From the NCBI GenBank assembly GCA_018666295.1, contig JABIZW010000140.1, positions 1 to 11,853 of the forward strand: a DNA stretch of 11,853 nucleotides, read 5' to 3'. Made by a program: the position numbers and the translations under genes. Below the pieces are notes generated by a model. The model searched no databases. It was not told the DNA's origin and was given only the letters and a program-made list of their open reading frames with translations. This stretch comes from Halieaceae bacterium (GTDB lineage Bacteria; Pseudomonadota; Gammaproteobacteria; Pseudomonadales; Halieaceae). Positions 7,375 through 11,853 of this stretch are shown piece by piece. Position 1 is the first letter of the stretch, and each line of letters begins with the position of its first letter.

Positions 7375-8292
7375 TTACTCGCTTCTTGCTTTGATATGGA
7401 TCGGCGCAAATTCTTCTGACTGCACGATGTCGACCAAAGACTCTTTAATCAATTCCAAAATTGCCAGGAACGTCACAACAACTCCCAAGCGTCCTTCTTC
7501 AACCTTAAAAAGGGCATCAAAAGAACAAAATTCTTGCTTCTGAAGCGCCTGTAGCACGTCGGCCATGCGCTCCCGCGTGGACAACGACTCGCGCTTAATC
7601 TGGTGACTCTCGTACAGGTCTGCACGCTTTAAAACCTCCGAAAAGGCAATCACAAGATCTTGCAAGTTCACGTCCGGTAGTGGTTTGGTACGCTCGCTCA
7701 CCGGTGGCTCCGCAGAGCCCACCCAGGTGTCTCTCTCGACACGCGGCAGGGCCGCCATGTCCTCCGCCGCTTTCTTAAATCGCTCGTATTCCTGAAGGCG
7801 CCTTACCAGCATCGCCCTTGGGTCTTCCTCTTCGTCATCGGCTTCGGTAGACCGAGGCAGTAACATACGCGACTTGATCTCTGCCAGCATCGCCGCCATG
7901 AGTAGATACTCCGCGGCCAACTCAAACTGCATGGCATCCATGAGATCAACGTACTGCATGTACTGCTCTGTAATGCTCGCGACATCGATATCAAGAATAT
8001 TGAGGTTTTGCCGCCGGATGAGATAGAGCAACAAATCGAGCGGCCCTTCAAACGCCTCAAGGAAAACCTCGAGCGCGCGCGGTGGAATGTATAAATCTTT
8101 GGGTAGCTCGGTTAAGGCCTCCCCTAAAACCACGGCAAACGGCATCTCGCCTTGCTGCGGCTGTCCCATACGCTTTTCCACAGCGTCTGATGCGCGCAGA
8201 GAATCGCGCGGCGAGCGATCCGTGCTCGCGCCGTCATGCTCGTTTTTTGCGAGCTCAGTCTCTGCATCCGTTTTGTTGATGATCTCAGTCAC
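7375..8292 (-). CDS. scpA: Segregation and condensation protein A (ScpA, kleisin)
   Basis: ScpA is the kleisin that bridges the SMC heads and binds ScpB. The conserved kleisin N-terminal helix begins near residue 75 (EVFLEAFEGPLDLLLYLIRR), followed by NLNILDIDVASITEQYMQY. The segment FELAAEYLLMAAMLAEIKSRMLLPR is diagnostic. An acidic linker (EADDEEEDPRAML) and a C-terminal winged-helix region (DLYESHQIKRESLSTRERM through GVVVTFLAILELIKE) complete the protein. At 305 residues it is longer than a minimal ScpA because of a charged, probably disordered N-terminal stretch of about 48 residues before MPFAVVLGE. The start is GTG at 8292, supported by AGGA (8298-8301) five bases upstream and placed 14 bp after the yciO stop. 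An internal start at Met42 would give a more ordinary length but lacks equal support. scpB follows after 2 bp. Confidence 0.94.
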   Translation of the reverse strand: MTEIINKTDAETELAKNEHDGASTDRSPRDSLRASDAVEKRMGQPQQGEMPFAVVLGEALTELPKDLYIPPRALEVFLEAFEGPLDLLLYLIRRQNLNILDIDVASITEQYMQYVDLMDAMQFELAAEYLLMAAMLAEIKSRMLLPRSTEADDEEEDPRAMLVRRLQEYERFKKAAEDMAALPRVERDTWVGSAEPPVSERTKPLPDVNLQDLVIAFSEVLKRADLYESHQIKRESLSTRERMADVLQALQKQEFCSFDALFKVEEGRLGVVVTFLAILELIKESLVDIVQSEEFAPIHIKARSE

Positions 8293-8297
8293 ATTAA

Positions 8298-8301
8298 TCC
8301 T
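8298..8301 (-). promoter_or_regulatory. Ribosome binding site supporting the scpA GTG start
   Basis: On the minus strand AGGA is followed by five bases and then GTG (8292-8290). It lies entirely in the 14-bp gap between the yciO stop and scpA. An ATG overlapping this site by two bases is immediately followed by TGA, so it cannot be the start. This favours the long form of ScpA. Confidence 0.5.
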
Positions 8302-8306
8302 AGAAC

Positions 8307-8927
8307 CTAGTCAAAAGCTTCCGAGGCGCCTAAACCGCGGCGTAAAATCCTCGTTTCGTCACCACTCATATCAACAACCGTCGTCGGCTCCAGACCACAG
8401 TACCCACCATCAATCACCAAGTCGACGTCATGCTCAAGCGTTGCGCGTATATCGTACGGATCGCTGAGTGGATAGTCATCTGTTGGGAGCAAAAGTGTCG
8501 AGGACATTAAGGGTGCCGCCAACTCATGCAGCAGTGCCTGAGTAATAGCATTGTCAGGAACCCGCAAACCGATCGTCTTACGCTTCGGATTCATCAGCCG
8601 CCGCGGCACCTCTTTACTCGCCTCAAAAATAAACGTGTAGGGCCCAGGTGTCGCGTGTTTAATCTGACGATAAGCCGCGTTGTCAACGCGTGCATAGCGT
8701 GACAACTCCGACAGGTCACGACAGACAAGCGTAAAATTATGATCATCTGCAAGCTTACGGATCATACGAATGCGTTCAGCACCTGACTTATTGTCCAAAA
8801 GACACCCCAGCGCATAAGCCGAGTCGGTGGGATACACAATCACACCACCGCGAGTCAATATTTCGACCGCTTGCTGGACCAGTCTGCCCTGTGGCGTTTC
8901 GGGATGAATCGAAAAGAATTGACTCAT
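8307..8927 (-). CDS. yciO: YciO, TsaC/Sua5-like (YrdC-domain) protein
   Basis: A 206-residue single-domain YrdC-fold protein, identical in length to E. coli YciO and closely similar along the whole chain. It opens MSQFFSIHPETPQGRL, followed by GGVIVYPTDSAYALGC, HNFTLVCRDLSELS, PGPYTFIFEASKEVPRRL and KRKTIGLRVPDN. The fold is shared with TsaC, which makes threonylcarbamoyl-AMP for the t6A modification of tRNA at position 37. YciO is a paralogous branch whose physiological role is not settled, and there is evidence that it does not simply replace TsaC. The ATG at 8927 overlaps the rnm stop (ATGA). It is followed by scpA after 14 bp, so it is expressed with the rRNA-processing and condensin genes. 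TsaC itself is less likely because of the YciO-specific N terminus and context. Confidence 0.95.
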   Translation of the reverse strand: MSQFFSIHPETPQGRLVQQAVEILTRGGVIVYPTDSAYALGCLLDNKSGAERIRMIRKLADDHNFTLVCRDLSELSRYARVDNAAYRQIKHATPGPYTFIFEASKEVPRRLMNPKRKTIGLRVPDNAITQALLHELAAPLMSSTLLLPTDDYPLSDPYDIRATLEHDVDLVIDGGYCGLEPTTVVDMSGDETRILRRGLGASEAFD

Positions 8928-9760
8928 AGGACCGCCTCAAGGGCCTCCCATATGTAACGCCCCTTGGGCAGTCGCCCGACATCAATTCCCAGACGCGGGC
9001 CGTATTCAAACTCGCGATGAAAATCTGAGCCTACCGAGGGAATGAGATCAGTGGATTCCATCAGCTGGAGAAGCCGCTTAGAGTCGACGTCAGTTTGTCG
9101 GCCGTTCAAAATTTCAATCGCTCGCCCTCCCGATGCCTTAAAGTCGTTGAGCAAGGCGCGAAGTTTCATGCCCGTCAGTCTGTACTTCAGCGGATGCGCC
9201 AGTACCGCGATCCCGCCCGACGCGGTAATACCCGAAACCACCTCGGCCAGCGACGGCCAAAACATTTTTACATCGCCCGGCTTTCCTGCACCCAAGTATT
9301 TATCAAATGCTTCAGTCACACTTCCCACGGCGCCGGCTTCGACCATCCATGCTGCGAAGTGAGGTCGACCAATTTGGCTGTCACCGGCCAAGGCCATGGC
9401 ACCGTCATAGGCGCCAGCGATTCCTGCTTTTTCCAGTCGCGAGGCGATTTTGCTCGCGCGCGCCCGTCGCGCAGCGGTTAAGGTCTCGATCATGGCTTGC
9501 ATTTCAGGCGCCAGCGCATCAAAACCCAGCCCCACCACATGGATCGACGCAGTCGCCCACTTGCAAGACAACTCCACACCAGAAATCAATCCCACCGCTC
9601 TGGCATCATCGCTGTCTTTGACCGACAAATAGCCTGCGGTTGTGTCATGATCGGTGATTGCAAACTTAGATACGCCCGACGCACGAGCACGCGCGAGCAG
9701 CTCCGACGGTGATAGCGCTCCGTCAGAAGCCAACGAATGTGTGTGGTAGTCAACGATCAC
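8924..9760 (-). CDS. rnm: RNase AM / YciV, PHP-domain 5'-3' exoribonuclease and 3',5'-nucleotide bisphosphatase
   Basis: A 278-residue PHP-superfamily metal-dependent phosphoesterase. In E. coli the orthologue (YciV, renamed Rnm/RNase AM) trims the 5' ends of 5S, 16S and 23S rRNA precursors and also dephosphorylates 3',5'-nucleotide bisphosphates. PHP motifs in order are DYHTH (His6, His8) with Asp13, ITDHDT (Asp37, His38), SGVEL (Glu63) and IHVVG (His74). These are followed by IGRPHFA, LAHPLKYR (His189) and GSDFH (Asp246, His248). Together these make a trinuclear metal site. The start is GTG at 9760, which places DYHTH at the very N terminus as in the family. No strong Shine-Dalgarno precedes it. 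It is the first gene of the minus operon rnm-yciO-scpA-scpB-rluB, and a candidate extended -10 promoter lies about 50 bp upstream. Its stop overlaps the yciO ATG by 4 bp. Confidence 0.92.
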   Translation of the reverse strand: MIVDYHTHSLASDGALSPSELLARARASGVSKFAITDHDTTAGYLSVKDSDDARAVGLISGVELSCKWATASIHVVGLGFDALAPEMQAMIETLTAARRARASKIASRLEKAGIAGAYDGAMALAGDSQIGRPHFAAWMVEAGAVGSVTEAFDKYLGAGKPGDVKMFWPSLAEVVSGITASGGIAVLAHPLKYRLTGMKLRALLNDFKASGGRAIEILNGRQTDVDSKRLLQLMESTDLIPSVGSDFHREFEYGPRLGIDVGRLPKGRYIWEALEAVL

Positions 9761-9824
9761 AATTACTACACTTGCAGCCCAAGAGCCGCCCGATTATCCA
9801 AAACCGAATCATACCAGAGCCGAC
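9761..9824. promoter_or_regulatory. Divergent rnm / yciB promoter region
   Basis: These 64 bp separate the start codons of rnm (minus) and yciB (plus) and must hold, or overlap, promoters for two operons. The clearest element is a minus-strand extended -10 (separate entry). On the plus strand TTGCAG (9772-9777) and TATCCA (9795-9800) are 17 bp apart but match consensus poorly. No good Shine-Dalgarno is seen for either gene. Confidence 0.45.
9808..9816 (-). promoter_or_regulatory. Candidate extended -10 promoter of the rnm-yciO-scpA-scpB-rluB operon
   Basis: On the minus strand the sequence reads TGGTATGAT: a TG dinucleotide one base before TATGAT (9808-9813), matching the sigma-70 extended -10 pattern with five of six hexamer bases. 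No good -35 lies 16-18 bp upstream, which is tolerated by extended -10 promoters. A start site near 9801 would give a leader of about 40 nt before the rnm GTG. The element lies within what would be the yciB leader on the other strand. Confidence 0.45.
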
Positions 9825-10433
9825 ATGAAGCAACTCCTAGAATTCGCACCCCTCGTCATTTTCTTTCTAACATTTCAACTGTCAGGCACCACGGTTGCCG
9901 TGGGCGATGTGGTCTACACGTTCGACGGTATTTATTCGGCTACCATCGCGCTCGTATCGGCCACCCTTTTGCAGGTTCTCATTGTTAAGGCTGTTTGGGG
10001 CACCGTCGAAAAACGCCTCTTGGGTGTTGCATTGGTTGTCACGGTATTTGGCAGCGCCACCGTCTTGTTACGAGACCCTGTTTTTATTTTGTGGAAGCCC
10101 ACGGTGGTTAACTGGGTGCTTGCCGCCACATGCGTCGGTTGGCATGTGATCCGAGGCCGTTGCCTCTTTGAAGCCCTGCTGGGCGGCGAGGTGCAACTGC
10201 CCGCACAAATCTGGAAGCGAGTCACATTAGTTTCGACACTGCACTTCGTAATGGTGGGTGCCGTCAATTTATACGTGGCCTATAATTATTCCATGGAAAC
10301 TTGGGTCTCGTTCAAGCTTTGGTCGAGCCTGGGTTTCTCCGTGTTACTGATTCTTCTGATTGGGGTTGTTATGGGGCCCCACTTAAAAGAGGTCGCAAAT
10401 TCTGATGAGAACAACAATACGAGAACGTTTTAA
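9825..10433 (+). CDS. yciB: Inner membrane-spanning septation protein YciB (IspZ / septation protein A)
   Basis: A 202-residue integral inner-membrane protein with about five hydrophobic segments and very few charges between them. It starts MKQLLEFAPLVIFFLTF, like E. coli YciB, and continues with GIYSATIALVSATL. The characteristic loop EKRLLGVALVVTVFGSATVLL...FILWKPTVVNWVLA follows. FEALLGGEVQLPAQIWKRV and AVNLYVAYNYSMETWVSFKLW then match the family's LGxxLxLPxxxW and ANxYVA...WVxFK patterns. A stretch of about ten residues before the first GIYSAT, absent in E. coli, is also present in Pseudomonas homologues. Homologues are involved in cell division and envelope elongation through contacts with divisome and elongasome proteins; the biochemical role is not known. 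The ATG at 9825 is divergent from rnm. The stop overlaps an ATG (TAATG) in the next reading frame. Confidence 0.93.
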   Translation: MKQLLEFAPLVIFFLTFQLSGTTVAVGDVVYTFDGIYSATIALVSATLLQVLIVKAVWGTVEKRLLGVALVVTVFGSATVLLRDPVFILWKPTVVNWVLAATCVGWHVIRGRCLFEALLGGEVQLPAQIWKRVTLVSTLHFVMVGAVNLYVAYNYSMETWVSFKLWSSLGFSVLLILLIGVVMGPHLKEVANSDENNNTRTF

Positions 10434-10440
10434 TGCCGTT

Positions 10441-10446
10441 GGGGAA
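10441..10446 (+). promoter_or_regulatory. Ribosome binding site favouring the 10457 start of the SH3 protein gene
   Basis: GGGGAA lies 10 nt before the ATG at 10457. The competing ATG at 10433, which overlaps the yciB stop, has no purine-rich site as good. The spacing is slightly long, so use of both starts is possible. Confidence 0.4.
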
Positions 10447-10456
10447 CGATTTCACT

Positions 10457-11170
10457 ATGCCTAAACTTCGAATTTTTGCAGTGCTAACCGCGTTGGTTTT
10501 ACTGCCCTCCCTCGCGCAAGCGCAAGACTCAGTCGACACGAACACCGCAGAAACGAGCGAGACTCGGTACGTCACCGATCTTATTTTCACACCGGTCCGC
10601 ACAGGCCCCGGCGGCGATTATCGAATTATTAACAAGGGGCTGCCGTCGGGCACTGAGGTGACCTATTACGGACTCACCGAGGACGGTGTCTGGGCTGAAA
10701 TTGAGACAAAAGGTGGCACAAGAGGCTACCTACGAGCCCAGTACCTTCAGGCTAATGCACCTCGGGGCAGTCAGGTCAACGCCCTTGAAGCCACGCTGGC
10801 TGGGGAAGTTGAGCGCGCAGCGCAGCTGCAGCGCGACCTCGACGAGGCCATGGCGCAACTAACCTCGACCGATTCCTCGATGAGTACTGCAGCGCGCGAA
10901 CTTGAGCAGACCCGGGAGACGCTGGCGGAGGTTAAGCGTGTCTCTGCAAATGCGATTCAACTTGATCAAATGACCAAGAGCCTCACTGGAAAGTTAGAAG
11001 ACGCTAACGCGCGTAACGATTTACTGAAACTTGAGAACGCACGACTTCAGGATCGAATCTCAAGCAACCGAGCCATTGAAGTCGTTGTCTTGATTGCCCT
11101 TGGCATAATGATTGCCTTATTAGTACCCCGACTTTCCGTCAAACGTCGCCGCAACGACGGCTGGCGCTAA
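10457..11170 (+). CDS. YgiM-like (TIGR04211-type) SH3 domain protein with signal peptide and C-terminal membrane anchor
   Basis: The predicted 237-residue protein has a signal peptide (MPKLRIFAVLTALVLL, likely cleaved after AQA at residue 22). A bacterial SH3 domain covers about residues 37-97 (RYVTDLIFTPVRTGPGGDYR...SGTEVTYYG...GYLRAQYLQ). A coiled-coil-like region follows at about 107-200, rich in Leu, Glu, Gln and Ala. A single membrane helix spans 206-228, ending in a basic tail KRRRNDGWR. This layout and the wording VRxGPGxxYR match E. coli YgiM. The SH3 and coiled coil should face the periplasm with the short tail in the cytoplasm. Function is unknown; SH3b domains often bind peptidoglycan. 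An ATG at 10433 overlaps the yciB stop and would add eight residues containing an Asp before the signal peptide. The ATG at 10457 is preferred because GGGGAA sits 10 nt upstream and the signal peptide is cleaner. The next gene begins 18 bp downstream. Confidence 0.82.
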   Translation: MPKLRIFAVLTALVLLPSLAQAQDSVDTNTAETSETRYVTDLIFTPVRTGPGGDYRIINKGLPSGTEVTYYGLTEDGVWAEIETKGGTRGYLRAQYLQANAPRGSQVNALEATLAGEVERAAQLQRDLDEAMAQLTSTDSSMSTAARELEQTRETLAEVKRVSANAIQLDQMTKSLTGKLEDANARNDLLKLENARLQDRISSNRAIEVVVLIALGIMIALLVPRLSVKRRRNDGWR

Positions 11171-11176
11171 ATCGCC

Positions 11177-11182
11177 AAGGAG
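11177..11182 (+). promoter_or_regulatory. Strong ribosome binding site for the cyclophilin gene
   Basis: AAGGAG ends six bases before GTG at 11189 and lies in the 18-bp gap after the SH3 protein gene. It is the best Shine-Dalgarno in the window and fixes the GTG as the start. Confidence 0.8.
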
Positions 11183-11188
11183 AATTCC

Positions 11189-11785
11189 GTGAAGCATGCC
11201 CAAAAGATCTTAATCGGCCTTATTACCACATTCGTTTGTTCCTTGAGCTCATTCGCCATTGCGGAAAACCCCATTGTGAAACTCGAGACAAGCGAGGGAG
11301 ACATCACCGTCTTACTCTTCGCCGACAGGTCACCCAAGACCGTTGAAAATTTTCTAAGTCACGTCGATGAGCGTTTTTACGAAAACACTGTTTTTCACCG
11401 CATTATTGAAGGTTTCATGGTTCAGGGCGGCGGTTTTGACGTGGATTTGAAACAGCGAAAGACGGAGCGATCGGTGGTCAATGAGTCCAAGAATCGTGTG
11501 CATAATGACCGTGGAACGCTTGCCATGGCTCGAACCAGCGATCCAGACTCGGCAGGCAGTCAATTTTTTATCAACCACCGTAACAATCCAAATCTCGACT
11601 GGACGCCCTTTAAAGCAGGCTACACCGTATTCGGCGAAGTCATTAGTGGCATGCGCATCGTCGACTTTATGGCCTCATCACCAACGGCAAAAGCGGTGGG
11701 AACAACAGAACAAGGCCAGATGCCGCTTCAAAACGTCCCGGTGGATCCAATCGTCCTCTTGAGAGTAACCCGCGTCTCGCCATGA
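11189..11785 (+). CDS. Periplasmic peptidyl-prolyl cis-trans isomerase, cyclophilin type (PpiA-like)
   Basis: A 198-residue cyclophilin that should catalyse cis-trans isomerisation of proline peptide bonds during folding of exported proteins. An N-terminal signal peptide runs to about residue 25 (LSSFAIA, AxA cleavage before Glu26), so the mature enzyme is expected in the periplasm. The enzyme domain begins IVKLETSEGDITV. It contains FHRIIEGFMVQGG with catalytic Arg71, LAMARTSDPDSAGSQFFIN, and YTVFGEVISGMRIVD, all standard cyclophilin blocks. Length matches the short bacterial periplasmic form (E. coli PpiA, 190). Start is GTG at 11189 behind AAGGAG. The stop overlaps the ATG of the next gene (ATGA). 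No symbol is given because PpiA and PpiB are distinguished mainly by the signal peptide and orthology is uncertain. It probably belongs to the yciB transcript. Confidence 0.93.
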   Translation: MKHAQKILIGLITTFVCSLSSFAIAENPIVKLETSEGDITVLLFADRSPKTVENFLSHVDERFYENTVFHRIIEGFMVQGGGFDVDLKQRKTERSVVNESKNRVHNDRGTLAMARTSDPDSAGSQFFINHRNNPNLDWTPFKAGYTVFGEVISGMRIVDFMASSPTAKAVGTTEQGQMPLQNVPVDPIVLLRVTRVSP

Positions 11786-11853
11786 CTGTACTCAGCGTTA
11801 ATCTCAACAAAGTCGCGCTCATACGAAACTCGCGCGACACACTTGTACCCTCG
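11782..11853 (+). CDS. pdxJ: Probable pyridoxine 5'-phosphate synthase, first 24 codons (runs off window)
   Basis: An ATG overlapping the cyclophilin stop (ATGA) opens a frame that stays open to the window edge: MTVLSVNLNKVALIRNSR and six more residues. This resembles the first beta strand of PdxJ, the TIM-barrel enzyme that condenses 1-deoxyxylulose 5-phosphate with 3-amino-2-oxopropyl phosphate in vitamin B6 synthesis. PdxJ proteins begin with LSVN(I/V)NKIATLRN(A/S)R or, in E. coli, VNIDHIATLRNAR. The Asn-Lys variant seen here is the form I recall from several other lineages. Only 24 residues are available, so the call rests on one motif. The rest of the barrel is outside the window. Confidence 0.72.
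   Translation, partial: MTVLSVNLNKVALIRNSRDTLVPS

Noticed and set aside
8087..8467. A 126-codon plus-strand frame opposite scpA and yciO
   Set aside because: It is antisense to the scpA N-terminal region and the yciO end, with a Ser/Arg/Pro-rich shadow composition and no domain.
11189..11260. Lipoprotein signal in the cyclophilin because of Cys17
   Set aside because: The residues before Cys (Thr-Phe-Val) do not fit a lipobox, while an AxA signal peptidase I site follows at residues 23-25.
1..11853. Mobile elements, CRISPR arrays, tRNA or rRNA genes, toxin-antitoxin or defence genes
   Set aside because: No direct-repeat arrays, transposase motifs, tRNA-like cloverleafs or defence domains were seen; the window is filled with housekeeping genes and no intergenic gap exceeds 123 bp.

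Overview
The window is a compact stretch of chromosome from a gammaproteobacterium, most likely a marine or Pseudomonas-related lineage. The placement rests on gene content and order: gyrA divergent from mtaD-ubiG-mupP-yciK resembles Pseudomonas, and the proteins closely resemble E. coli and Pseudomonas orthologues (GyrA, YciO, YciB, UbiG). Base composition looks slightly GC-rich and even throughout. I see no insertion sequence, phage gene, CRISPR array, tRNA or rRNA.

Layout. (1) 1-2187, minus: the first 729 codons of gyrA, whose 3' end lies beyond the left edge. (2) 2188-2310: divergent promoter region. (3) 2311-5798, plus: mtaD, ubiG, mupP and yciK, tightly packed. They cover methylthioadenosine/adenosylhomocysteine deamination, ubiquinone O-methylation, MurNAc-6-phosphate dephosphorylation in cell-wall recycling, and a short-chain dehydrogenase. 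(4) 9760-5808, minus: rnm, yciO, scpA, scpB and rluB. These form one probable operon with 4-bp overlaps or very short gaps, joining rRNA 5'-end maturation, a TsaC-like protein, the two non-SMC condensin subunits and a 23S rRNA pseudouridine synthase. It meets yciK tail to tail with only 9 bp between the stop codons. (5) 9761-9824: short divergent promoter region with a recognisable extended -10 element for the minus operon. (6) 9825-11853, plus: yciB (inner-membrane septation protein), a YgiM-like SH3 protein with signal peptide and C-terminal membrane anchor, a periplasmic cyclophilin, and the first 24 codons of a probable pdxJ.

The genes are nearly all conserved housekeeping functions: topology and chromosome compaction (GyrA, ScpAB), rRNA processing and modification (RNase AM, RluB), quinone and SAM-by-product metabolism (UbiG, MtaD), and envelope maintenance (MupP, YciB, YgiM-like, cyclophilin). 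I found no convincing undescribed system. The points worth a second look are a threonine in the GyrA-box, the terminator-poor tail-to-tail junction, disordered extensions on ScpA and ScpB, the gene pairings, and an Asn-Lys form of the PdxJ N-terminal motif.
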